A stretch of 23,620 bases of DNA, taken from positions 1 through 23,620 of the IMG/VR virus record IMGVR_UViG_3300018080_002270; one strand, 5' to 3'. The notes below the pieces were generated by a model. The model was not told the DNA's origin. It did no database searches and saw only the letters and a list, made by a program, of their open reading frames with translations. Within the stretch, counting starts at the first letter, position 1. Every line of letters starts with the position of its first letter. The stretch comes from a virus. This document shows, in pieces, positions 7,229-13,757 of this stretch. A program made the position numbers and the translations under genes.

Positions 7229-7629
7229 TGCAAGAACCATTAATCGTATGGGAAAAATGGATAGATCCTTTTGGTCAAGCTTTGGAGGAAGCTAAATGGA
7301 CAGATTACGAAAATGAAATTGATACTATCGACGATATTGAGTACATTGATGACGATGAAATGGAAATGAGACCCATTAAAGCAATTGCCACACCAATGGG
7401 TATTATTCCATATAACGAATTAACAGCACCTTCTAGTCTTTTTAATTTTTGGGTTGGTCATTCGAATTTCGATATCAATAAGAAAATTGCTAATATAATT
7501 GAAAAATCTGAAGGAGTAGAAATACTAGATATTTTTACTAGGTATCGTTTCAGAATTGGAATTGGTAAATGTTTTAACGATAGTGAAACTATGAAATTAA
7601 TCAATGATAAAATTTATAGAGAATTTTAA
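7228..7629 (+). CDS. Acidic orphan protein coupled to ClpP-like protease
   Basis: 133 residues in two parts. Residues about 18-48 are very acidic (IDTIDDIEYIDDDEMEM). Residues about 50-130 form a compact domain with FNFWVGHSNFDI (72-83) and VEILDIFTRYRFRIGIGK (97-114), which looks conserved but is not a family I can name. It begins on the last base of the preceding stop and its last base begins the ClpP-like ATG, so the two should be made together. Such coupling suggests an adaptor, inhibitor or substrate of the protease, but this is inference. No membrane segment, no catalytic motif. GGAAG precedes the start, and the promoter at 7134-7162 would read directly into it. Confidence 0.5.
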   Translation: MQEPLIVWEKWIDPFGQALEEAKWTDYENEIDTIDDIEYIDDDEMEMRPIKAIATPMGIIPYNELTAPSSLFNFWVGHSNFDINKKIANIIEKSEGVEILDIFTRYRFRIGIGKCFNDSETMKLINDKIYREF

Positions 7630-8285
7630 TGAATGTTAAACATAGCGATACATTATCAGATTTCCATGATTATGGAGCAAACGTAAAAACCAGAGAGGTA
7701 TTTTTACAAAATTATCCAGATAATGGAGAAAATCCTGGTATTGATTATAGAACAGCTAACAATTTCATTAAAAATATTCGTGCTTTAGATTTAGCTTCCA
7801 ATAAAGATATTCTGGTTCATCTTTACAGTATTGGAGGAGAGTGGAATGATTGTATGGCTATGTATGATGCTATAAATTTCTGCAAATCAAAAATCACAAT
7901 GATATCATACGGACAAGCTGAATCTGCTAGCAGTATAGTCCTCCAAGCTGCATCAACCAGATTATTGATGCCAAAATCTTATTTTATGTGTCATTATGGA
8001 ACTAGCGGCTATTCTGGTCAATATGTAAATGTTCATAATTGGAATGATTTTGAAAAAAAATATGTAACAGAAATTATGATAGACATTTATGCTAATAGAT
8101 GTATTAGGGGCGCTTACTTCAAAGAAAAAAATTATACCATAGATCAAGTTAAAAAATACCTACATAAACGGTTTAAACAAGGGGATTGGTATATAAATCC
8201 TGAAGATGCTGTACACTATGGATTTGCTGACGGTGTATTAGGAAGTAGAAAATATCCTAATTTAGACTGTCTTATAAATAACTAA
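7629..8285 (+). CDS. ClpP-family serine protease
   Basis: 218 residues, about the length of ClpP. The fold landmarks are in order: ILVHLYSIGGEWNDCMAMYD (61-80, the family's GG loop and following helix); GQAESAS (95-101) with nucleophile Ser99; MPKSYFMCHYG (114-124) with His122; and QGDWYINPEDAVHYGFAD (184-201) with Asp186. Ser, His and Asp sit close to their E. coli ClpP positions (97, 122, 171), so the protein is probably active. ClpP forms tetradecamers fed by AAA+ unfoldases; no unfoldase gene is in the window, so it may use the host ClpX or ClpA, act alone, or serve as a head-maturation protease as ClpP-fold enzymes do in some phages. No propeptide is evident. Coupled to the upstream acidic orphan. 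Confidence 0.85.
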   Translation: MNVKHSDTLSDFHDYGANVKTREVFLQNYPDNGENPGIDYRTANNFIKNIRALDLASNKDILVHLYSIGGEWNDCMAMYDAINFCKSKITMISYGQAESASSIVLQAASTRLLMPKSYFMCHYGTSGYSGQYVNVHNWNDFEKKYVTEIMIDIYANRCIRGAYFKEKNYTIDQVKKYLHKRFKQGDWYINPEDAVHYGFADGVLGSRKYPNLDCLINN

Positions 8286-8290
8286 GGTGG
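8284..8290 (+). promoter_or_regulatory. Ribosome binding site fixing the DeoC-like start
   Basis: AAGGTGG lies 8 bases before the ATG at 8299. A GTG at 8287 in the same frame overlaps this site and has no site of its own, so ATG 8299 is the better start. Confidence 0.75.
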
Positions 8291-8298
8291 ACCCCTTA

Positions 8299-8958
8299 AT
8301 GTATGTTGACTTTGCTATCATTGACACAGACAATGAAGACAAAAAAGTTAAAGAGACAATATGTTCTGCTTTGAAGTATAATGTCAACAGTATAACAGTA
8401 CCATATTATCTACTTAAATCTTGCAAACCAATACTTAAAAATTCTAATACAGATTTAAGTTGTTTAGTAGATTTTCCTCTTGGTATTTCTGATGGCAAAA
8501 CAAGATGCTACGCTGTAGAACAGGCAATTTCTTGTGGAGCGAATAGTATTGATATTAGTATGCCTCAAAATTTAGCTGCTAATAGAAAATACGAAAAAAT
8601 TAGAGAAGACATTAGAAATATTAGAACGATATGTTCAGACAACATAAAAATCAAATATATTCTTGAGTATAGATCTTTTGATCATAGATGTCTTAAAAAA
8701 ATATGTTCTATATTTGATGATTACAAAGTGGAATTTGCTACTCCTTCAAGTGGATTTTTTATAGATAATTTAGCAGATAATCTGATCGCATCCTCTTTTC
8801 TGCATGAAAACTCTAAAGAAATTCGTGTGATAGCAACAGGAAATGCTTGGACAGAGAACCATTTTTCAATTCTATATAAGTCTGGTGTTTATGGATTTAG
8901 AACATTTAATATAGAGTCTTTAAAGAATTTTAAAAAATTCATAGCCACAATTACTTAA
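8299..8958 (+). CDS. DeoC-fold (deoxyribose-phosphate aldolase-like) protein lacking both catalytic lysines
   Basis: 219 residues from ATG 8299. The TIM-barrel order of DERA is clear: DFPLG (58-62), a helix ending in CGANSIDISMP (79-89) matching the DERA GADEIDMVINIG strand with Asp85 kept, IKYILEY (118-124) matching VKVIIETGY, then FATPSSGF (146-153) and RVIATGN (176-182). In active enzymes these last two read FVKTSTGF and KVKASGG, and their Lys residues form and support the Schiff base. Here they are Thr148 and Ile178. The usual aldolase reaction (deoxyribose-5-phosphate to glyceraldehyde-3-phosphate and acetaldehyde) is therefore not expected. It may bind a sugar phosphate or catalyse something else. 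Last gene of the sigma/ClpP operon. Fold confident, function unknown. Confidence 0.75.
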   Translation: MYVDFAIIDTDNEDKKVKETICSALKYNVNSITVPYYLLKSCKPILKNSNTDLSCLVDFPLGISDGKTRCYAVEQAISCGANSIDISMPQNLAANRKYEKIREDIRNIRTICSDNIKIKYILEYRSFDHRCLKKICSIFDDYKVEFATPSSGFFIDNLADNLIASSFLHENSKEIRVIATGNAWTENHFSILYKSGVYGFRTFNIESLKNFKKFIATIT

Positions 8959-9012
8959 TTGGTGTATTCTCTGGTATAAGCTCATAATCTCAAACTTAAA
9001 TAGGAGAAATAA

Positions 9013-9585
9013 ATGGCTACCGCACAAGTAGATGGCAACGCAGTTACAGCAACATCAACATCAAATAATGGTGGTGTTATGAAAGCCAATGGAGGCAATG
9101 TAACCGGCTCTCCATTAAATACTAATCCAACAGCAAATCCAGATTTAGGAGTTTTTGCTTCTACAGTAGTAAGTGGAGTTAATACAGACGCCGCTATTTC
9201 TGGAGCAGAATTTGCTCATAATCATGTTAGACCGTTATCATTTTTAGTAACAGAAGAACTTGCTGGAGTAGCAAATACAGCACTCAAGAGTCCTGCTGAC
9301 AATAACGAACTTGTTCGTAATCCAGCACCTTGGGAAGTTATGCGCACTCGCAGACTTACCACTGCTATTAGAGAAGGTAAATTCAATTTTTATACTGGAG
9401 CATTTGAGTCAGGTTATCCTGTAACAGAAGTTGACCTATGGTGGGACGTCGCTGCTGACACTGGAGTGTCTGGCGTACCTGACACAGCAGCAACTCCTAC
9501 ACAAGATATTCCAGGTTATCTTAACTACCTATACGGTGCTCCAAATCCATCTGGAGATCAATATAAAGCTAGAACAACTTGGTAA
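9013..9585 (+). CDS. Probable virion structural protein
   Basis: 190 residues, Ala/Thr/Asn/Gly-rich with almost no Lys in the first 60 residues and no Cys, typical of abundant virion proteins. The N-terminal third looks disordered. A conserved-looking middle (VMRTRRLTTAIREGKFNFYT) and an end of the form YKARTTW resemble small capsid-associated proteins of marine phages as I recall them. The gene stands alone: a 54-base leader with TAGGAGA 5 bases or so before the ATG, and an intrinsic terminator 36 bases after the stop. This isolation suggests separate, probably high and late, expression. No enzyme motif. Head decoration or tail protein are both possible. Confidence 0.5.
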   Translation: MATAQVDGNAVTATSTSNNGGVMKANGGNVTGSPLNTNPTANPDLGVFASTVVSGVNTDAAISGAEFAHNHVRPLSFLVTEELAGVANTALKSPADNNELVRNPAPWEVMRTRRLTTAIREGKFNFYTGAFESGYPVTEVDLWWDVAADTGVSGVPDTAATPTQDIPGYLNYLYGAPNPSGDQYKARTTW

Positions 9586-9620
9586 TCTAATAACATAAAA
9601 TAACAAGTATTTTTTACACT

Positions 9621-9666
9621 TTAAAGAGCCATTCTACTTTTAGGGTATTATGGCTTTTTAATTATC
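9621..9666 (+). terminator. Intrinsic terminator after the virion gene
   Basis: A 12-bp stem, 9621-9632 against 9650-9661, with one G-T pair and a 17-base loop. The 3' arm itself contains the T run (CTTTTTAATT). It ends the single-gene unit and precedes the membrane-protein operon. The rest of the 103-base gap holds no convincing promoter. Confidence 0.65.
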
Positions 9667-9688
9667 TTGCTAACATTGGAGACAAAAA

Positions 9689-10024
9689 ATGGTTTTATTT
9701 GCTGACGAAACAATTTTTAGTTTTTGGCAAAATATAGCAACTACTGCTATCGGTGTAATAATAACATTAGTAGCCTTTTGGGCTGGTGTTATTAGACATA
9801 TGGCAACCAAACAAGATGTATGTGAAATGATTAAAACAAGAAGTCCATATGTTCATGACAGAAATTATATTATGGAAAGATTAGCGGTTAATAAAGAAAT
9901 GCAAATAGAGCTATCGAATGCTTTACAAAGAAATAGCGAAGTAATGAACGATCTCAAAATACAGATAGCTACATTAGCTAAAACTCTAGAAACAGTAGAA
10001 TATAGATTAATAAAAGGGGAATAA
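9689..10024 (+). CDS. Single-TM coiled-coil protein (inner-spanin-like topology)
   Basis: 111 residues. One hydrophobic segment at about 13-35 (TTAIGVIITLVAFWAGVI) is followed by a soluble, heptad-rich helix from about 65 to 108 (ELSNALQRNSEVMNDLKIQI). N-terminal anchor plus coiled coil is the layout of phage inner-membrane spanins, but tail tape or chaperone membrane proteins can look the same and there is no nested Rz1-like lipoprotein. GGAGA lies 6 bases before the ATG. It is the first gene after the terminator and begins a run of small envelope proteins ending at 14001. The spanin idea is inference from topology and from the holin-like gene two positions on. Confidence 0.55.
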   Translation: MVLFADETIFSFWQNIATTAIGVIITLVAFWAGVIRHMATKQDVCEMIKTRSPYVHDRNYIMERLAVNKEMQIELSNALQRNSEVMNDLKIQIATLAKTLETVEYRLIKGE

Positions 10025-10026
10025 TT

Positions 10027-10266
10027 ATGGCAACAGCAATTCATTTGGCTAAAAGTGGAGAACTTATTAATAATTGTTTAACTGTTGTTGGTTTGCCTCC
10101 AACTGGCCCCTTTGATGGAAGTCCTAACTATAAATTAAGTTTGCCAGAATGTTTAGTTAGTTCTGAACAAACCGCATATGTTACGGGAGTATGGGGTAGT
10201 GGCCTAGAAAATCAATTTGATAACAATTATTTCTGTTGCAGTCCAATTGATGGCGGGAGTGCCTAA
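10027..10266 (+). CDS. Small Cys-containing protein of unknown function
   Basis: 79 residues. No membrane segment and no recognised domain. It has four Cys (18, 42, 69, 70) and a Gly/Pro-rich centre (GLPPTGPFDGSPNY). A strong AAAGGGGA site lies just upstream and only 2 bases separate it from the preceding stop, which supports a real gene. Its composition suits a small secreted or virion protein, but no signal peptide is present. It sits between the coiled-coil membrane protein and the holin-like protein. Confidence 0.4.
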   Translation: MATAIHLAKSGELINNCLTVVGLPPTGPFDGSPNYKLSLPECLVSSEQTAYVTGVWGSGLENQFDNNYFCCSPIDGGSA

Positions 10267-10283
10267 CATAAATGGAGACAATT

Positions 10284-10619
10284 ATGAAGCCAAATTACAA
10301 AACTAGTGAATTTTGGTTTACTGTTGTCAGTTTTATTATTAGTGGATTGTATTTACTAGGTTTGATTAACGATTTTGATCAAAAAGAAGAACTTATTTCA
10401 GATGTTACTCACGGAGTTGAAAGTATAATTTTGCTTTCTGGTCAATTTGGAATATTATATAGATACATACAAACTAGAAACGAACAAAAGAAAAGTCAAG
10501 CTGATTTGGAATTAGCTAAACAAGTTGCTATACAAGTGGAACTAGAACTAGAAAAAAGAAAAAAGGAAAATAATGAACAGTCAAGAATTGATAACACAGG
10601 AAGTACAGAAATTAATTGA
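10284..10619 (+). CDS. Two-TM holin-like protein
   Basis: 111 residues from ATG 10284, chosen because GGAG (10274-10277) sits at proper distance from it, while the in-frame ATG at 10272 overlaps that site. The start YKTSEFWFTVVSFIISG resembles a common phage holin-like family with a K-T-x-E-F-W opening. Hydrophobic segments at about 9-28 and 46-62 are joined by an acidic turn, then comes a long charged coiled-coil tail (about 65-97). Holins oligomerise in the inner membrane to trigger lysis. The coiled-coil tail is longer than usual. The last 47 bases overlap the next gene. A holin role is likely but not proven, since no standard endolysin is adjacent. Confidence 0.55.
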   Translation: MKPNYKTSEFWFTVVSFIISGLYLLGLINDFDQKEELISDVTHGVESIILLSGQFGILYRYIQTRNEQKKSQADLELAKQVAIQVELELEKRKKENNEQSRIDNTGSTEIN

Positions 10620-10965
10620 AACAGTTAAAGCAAGTCTCTCTGATATGAAAAGGATTGCTTTATCAGAAGCATGGAGAATATTACAATTAGCAGTATCTAC
10701 GGTAATACAAATTATAGAAGCTATTGGACGAGATTTAAGTAGTCCAGACAAAAAGAAACTGGCTATGGATTTACTTAGCAATTTCTATGACAAAGTATTT
10801 TTAATTGTAGATGTTCCAGTTGTTCCAAACTTTTTAGAGCCAGTAATACATAGATATGTCAAAGCATTTTTGATGCTACTTGTTAGTTCAACAATTGATA
10901 GTATGGTTACTGTTTTTAGAAACACAGGAGTATTTGAACCTAAAAAATCATCAGTAGAGGTATAA
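10573..10965 (+). CDS. Helical membrane-associated protein of unknown function
   Basis: 130 residues, largely helical. An amphipathic N-terminal region (1-50) is followed by a stretch rich in hydrophobics (LLSNFYDKVFLIVDVPVVP and AFLMLLVSSTIDSMVTVF) that may lie in or on the membrane. No family recognised. It overlaps the holin-like gene by 47 bases in another frame, an unusually long overlap for this genome; AAGGAA just before the ATG supports the start. The next gene starts 2 bases after its stop. A helper or antiholin role in the cassette is conceivable but rests on position only. Confidence 0.45.
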   Translation: MNSQELITQEVQKLIETVKASLSDMKRIALSEAWRILQLAVSTVIQIIEAIGRDLSSPDKKKLAMDLLSNFYDKVFLIVDVPVVPNFLEPVIHRYVKAFLMLLVSSTIDSMVTVFRNTGVFEPKKSSVEV

Positions 10966-10967
10966 AA

Positions 10968-11399
10968 ATGAATTACACACAAAGTTTTGAAGAATTTTCC
11001 GCAGGATTAGGCCCAACAGATTTAGCATTATATGCTGGTGTAGGCGTTGTTTTATTTGTATTGTTTAAGGACCAAATGAGCCCAGTACAAAAATTTCTTT
11101 TAGATCTATTCAACAGGGCAAAAGATACTGTTGTCGATTTAACTAAACCGGACCCAAATACCCCTGTGCCTGCTCCAGTAGCACCTGTTCCTGGCCCAGT
11201 TCCGGTTACTCCTCCAGCACCTCCGGTCTTGGTAAGACCAGAAAATGACCCAAATAAAGTTTTTTTTGAAATGGTTGCCTCATGGAAAAATACAAGAGAT
11301 TTAGCGGTAAAACATGGTTGTGAAGAAGCAGTAAAGTCTCTCGATGATACATTCCAATATCTTGCCCCAACAGTATGCGAAGGAGAAAATAATGAATAA
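10968..11399 (+). CDS. Anchored protein with TonB-like proline-rich spacer
   Basis: 143 residues: a short hydrophobic anchor at about 19-34, an amphipathic helix to about 58, then a segment (61-86) where about half of the residues are Pro in Pro-Val/Pro-Ala repeats, then a helical C-terminal domain (94-139) with Cys118 and Cys137. The layout is like TonB, where a rigid Pro-rich arm spans the periplasm, but no TonB C-terminal box was seen. The arm could place the C-terminal domain away from the membrane. AGAGGT precedes the start. It overlaps the next gene by 8 bases. Function unknown. Confidence 0.5.
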   Translation: MNYTQSFEEFSAGLGPTDLALYAGVGVVLFVLFKDQMSPVQKFLLDLFNRAKDTVVDLTKPDPNTPVPAPVAPVPGPVPVTPPAPPVLVRPENDPNKVFFEMVASWKNTRDLAVKHGCEEAVKSLDDTFQYLAPTVCEGENNE

Positions 11400-11922
11400 A
11401 AATGTTGTATTACTTATAGGAGCTGTATTAATAGCTGTTGGTGTTTTTAAACCAGACCTATCTAATTTTTTCCCTGGTAATGGAGGAGGTAATACTGTGG
11501 TAGTACCATCAGTAGAATTTGCCGAACCAACTGATCCCAATCTAATGGCTTCAGCACTAAAAGTTGCAGATGCTTTAAAAGTTGGAGAAAACCATAAAGC
11601 AGATGGTTTAGCACTGGCAAATCTTTATCACGATATTGCTAGACTTATAGAGCTAGATGGAGATAACGAAATTGTTAAAACCACAACAGAAGTTGCTGAA
11701 GTTAATAGTGTTGCTGGCAGACTAATGAATCTTCAACTTAGAGGCCAATATCCAGATTTAGCAAAAGCAGCAAAATCTCTTGTTGTAAATGCTCTTAATG
11801 GAAATGCTGATCCAAAAGAAGAATCAGAAGTTGATGTTGCTGTACTCAATGCAGAGTCACGATCTGTTGCAGTTACGGCTTTTGATGCATTAGCGTGGGG
11901 TTGTTTTGAAGGGAGTAAATAA
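11392..11922 (+). CDS. N-anchored helical envelope protein
   Basis: 176 residues from ATG 11392, chosen because AAGGAG (11380-11385) is 6 bases upstream; a longer in-frame start at 11344 has no site and would begin inside the previous domain. A single hydrophobic N-terminal segment (4-19) has no signal-peptidase or lipobox site and probably serves as anchor. The remainder is soluble and helix-rich with alternating Ala/Glu/Asn (for example ALKVADALKVGENHKADG). No family recognised. It ends one base into the cysteine peptidase start, so these two are translationally coupled and may act together, for instance as anchor or inhibitor and enzyme. Confidence 0.5.
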   Translation: MNKNVVLLIGAVLIAVGVFKPDLSNFFPGNGGGNTVVVPSVEFAEPTDPNLMASALKVADALKVGENHKADGLALANLYHDIARLIELDGDNEIVKTTTEVAEVNSVAGRLMNLQLRGQYPDLAKAAKSLVVNALNGNADPKEESEVDVAVLNAESRSVAVTAFDALAWGCFEGSK

Positions 11923-12851
11923 TGCCTAGACTATCGCCTGATCAATTATTAGACCAATACCGTAGAGGTCTTCTAGGAGCTATTTGGGAAGAGCATGTAT
12001 TTGAAGAATTATTGGATATGTCTAAGTATCCATATTTTGGAGATGGTGCTTCTAGAATCGTAGGCAGTGGTAAAGATAAATTATCTCTTCCTTTTAAAGC
12101 TGTATTGGATTTTGATAAGAAAGCATATACAGAACGACAAACTACAGGGGATTGTGTAAGTCACTCAACTCGCAATGCTGTAGATTTAAGTCGTGCCGTA
12201 GAAATTGCAGTAAAAGGAGAAAGAGAAGGATGGCACGCTCGTAGTGCTACAGAAGCTATTTATGGGGCTCGTGGTCATGGTGGTCAAGGAATGAGTTGTT
12301 CTAGAGCAGCAACTTTTGTTAGTAAAACAGGAGGTATTTTACTTCGCAAGAATTATCCTGGTATTGCCGATTTTAGTAAATACAACGGAAATTTAGGAGC
12401 CGGTTGGGGAGGCAGAGGTCTTCCAGATAAAGTTATAGATGAGGCAGAAAAACATCAGGTTCAAACTGTATCACTTGTAAGAACTGTAGAAGAAGCCAGA
12501 GATGCTCTTGCTAATGGATATGGAATAAGTGTATGCTCAGGATATGGATTTTCTAATAAAAGAGACTCTAAAGGTATAGCTAGAAAAAGTGGTTCATGGG
12601 CACATGCGATGGCATGGGTGGCTTGTGATGATACCCACGAAAGATTTAAAGAAACATTATTTCTAGTTCAAAATAGTTGGGGTAAATGGAATAGCGGTCC
12701 TAAAGTACACGACCAACCAGACGGAAGTTTTTGGATCAGAGAAAAAGATGCTGCTGGAATGTTAAGCGGGAACGGAGCCTATGCTTTTAGTAATGTAAAT
12801 GGATTTCCTCCACAAAAACTCTCAGATTTGGGATTTGTCGATTACCTATAA
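11922..12851 (+). CDS. Papain-fold (C1-like) cysteine peptidase
   Basis: 309 residues. The full papain catalytic set is visible: Gln73 (oxyanion hole) and nucleophile Cys78 in QTTGDCVSHS, His228 in GSWAHAMAWV, and Asn251 in VQNSWGKW. Residues 1-65 would act as a propeptide-like or binding region. No signal peptide or membrane segment is present, so it is either cytoplasmic or released through a holin. C1 enzymes hydrolyse peptide bonds; papain-like folds are also used by amidases that cleave murein peptides. It is the largest gene in the small-membrane-protein operon and no other wall hydrolase is seen. GGGAG precedes the start and the stop overlaps a strong ribosome site of the next gene. 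Enzyme class confident, target unknown. Confidence 0.85.
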   Translation: MPRLSPDQLLDQYRRGLLGAIWEEHVFEELLDMSKYPYFGDGASRIVGSGKDKLSLPFKAVLDFDKKAYTERQTTGDCVSHSTRNAVDLSRAVEIAVKGEREGWHARSATEAIYGARGHGGQGMSCSRAATFVSKTGGILLRKNYPGIADFSKYNGNLGAGWGGRGLPDKVIDEAEKHQVQTVSLVRTVEEARDALANGYGISVCSGYGFSNKRDSKGIARKSGSWAHAMAWVACDDTHERFKETLFLVQNSWGKWNSGPKVHDQPDGSFWIREKDAAGMLSGNGAYAFSNVNGFPPQKLSDLGFVDYL

Positions 12852-12857
12852 AGGAGG
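12851..12857 (+). promoter_or_regulatory. Full-consensus Shine-Dalgarno site
   Basis: AAGGAGG begins on the last base of the peptidase stop codon and lies 4 bases before ATG 12862. It decides the start of the next gene against a longer in-frame ATG at 12799 that lies inside the peptidase gene. Confidence 0.8.
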
Positions 12858-12861
12858 ACAT

Positions 12862-13047
12862 ATGAAAATATTAGACAAGATGGCTTTCAATAGATTGGTT
12901 GCTATTATAGCAAACTTCGTACTAAATGTTATTAAGTTATTTGCTCCTAAAGCAGTAGAAGATATTGAAGTTCCAGAAGTTACGCCAGACAGAAGAAAAA
13001 TATTCCCAATATTTAGGAGAAAGAAAAAAGATGAAAATTCCAATTAG
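12862..13047 (+). CDS. 61-residue small membrane-associated protein
   Basis: 61 residues. A hydrophobic helix at about 11-28 (RLVAIIANFVLNVIKLFA) is followed by an acidic turn and a strongly basic tail (FRRKKKDENSN). No family recognised. The start is set by the full Shine-Dalgarno at 12851-12857, so high translation is expected. The last 17 bases overlap the next gene. A helix plus basic tail fits a peripheral or single-pass inner-membrane protein with its tail in the cytoplasm. Confidence 0.55.
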   Translation: MKILDKMAFNRLVAIIANFVLNVIKLFAPKAVEDIEVPEVTPDRRKIFPIFRRKKKDENSN

Positions 13048-13357
13048 TATTTTAGCTTTTGCTTTTATGGGAGGAATCATGTTTAATGATTTTCAGCCGT
13101 CTTCAACTAGTGCTGTCAGTATTATTGGAGGAGTTCTAAAAGCTAGACATTCTGTAAAAGAAGACGTAAAATACCCTCGTAAAGACTGTCCAGTATGTAA
13201 AGGAAAAGGATGGTATATTAGTGGTGATGGGATAGAAAAAGTAGATTGTGGATATTGTGAACCAGCAAAAGAAGAACCACCAGAAGAAACTGAAGAACAA
13301 TTTAATGATCCTCCATTAGTTCCCGTAAAACCAAATACTTTTTATTTAAGGAAATAA
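13031..13357 (+). CDS. Membrane-anchored single DnaJ-type zinc finger protein
   Basis: 108 residues from ATG 13031, with AGGAG at 13015-13019; a longer in-frame ATG at 12965 lies deep in the previous gene. Residues 3-17 are hydrophobic (signal peptide or anchor; no lipobox Cys). Residues 53-76 read CPVCKGKGW ... CGYC, matching one CxxCxGxG repeat of the DnaJ central domain plus a closing CxxC, so Cys53, Cys56, Cys73 and Cys76 should bind one zinc. The tail (79-108) is Pro/Glu-rich. There is no J-domain. Such fingers bind unfolded protein or act as small redox/zinc knuckles. If exported, a zinc finger in the periplasm would be unusual. Function unknown. Confidence 0.55.
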   Translation: MKIPISILAFAFMGGIMFNDFQPSSTSAVSIIGGVLKARHSVKEDVKYPRKDCPVCKGKGWYISGDGIEKVDCGYCEPAKEEPPEETEEQFNDPPLVPVKPNTFYLRK

Positions 13358-13358
13358 G

Positions 13359-13757
13359 ATGCCAGCATTAATCATAGAAGAATTAGCTAAAGAAATTTAT
13401 GATAAAACATTATCTAAAGTTAAAGAGAAAGACAGATATGGAATTGATCCTATAACTATTATTATGATTATTGCCATCATGGTAAATGTTATTAGAGTTA
13501 TACAAGAATGCAACAAAAATAAAACAACAAAACTATCAACTGGAGAAAAAACAGAATTTTTTAGCACAGATGTAAAATTTAGGTCTTTTAATCATAGTTT
13601 TTTGACCAGAATGAGACTAAGAAAAATTTTGAAAAATCAACTAACAAAAGACCAATATAAAGTATATGGTGACGCTATGTTGCAAACTTTGTTAGAGGTA
13701 GGAAAAACAGTCAAGGAAGAACAGGTATCAGCCCTTCTGGAGTATAAACATGTTTAG
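13359..13757 (+). CDS. Single-TM protein of unknown function
   Basis: 132 residues. A charged N-terminal helix (1-28) precedes one hydrophobic segment at about 31-48 (PITIIMIIAIMVNVIRVI), then a basic, soluble C-terminal region with RSFNHSFLTRMRLRKILK and a helix ending EEQVSALLEY. No domain recognised. AAGGAA lies a few bases before the ATG and only one base separates it from the previous stop; it overlaps the next gene by 8 bases. Topology would put both sizeable soluble parts on opposite membrane faces. Confidence 0.5.
   Translation: MPALIIEELAKEIYDKTLSKVKEKDRYGIDPITIIMIIAIMVNVIRVIQECNKNKTTKLSTGEKTEFFSTDVKFRSFNHSFLTRMRLRKILKNQLTKDQYKVYGDAMLQTLLEVGKTVKEEQVSALLEYKHV

Noticed and set aside
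8273-8280. TATAAATA, identical to the T4 late promoter core
   Set aside because: In so AT-rich a sequence several matches are expected by chance; it lies only about 19 bases before the DeoC-like ATG, leaving little room for a leader and overlapping the ribosome site region.
8959-9012. Promoter before the virion gene (TTGGTG ... CATAAT)
   Set aside because: Both boxes are weak and the spacer is 18 bases; a late promoter is expected here, but its consensus for this phage is unknown.
10272-10283. ATG at 10272 as start of the holin-like protein
   Set aside because: It overlaps the GGAG site that correctly serves ATG 10284, and the holin-like pattern begins at the latter.
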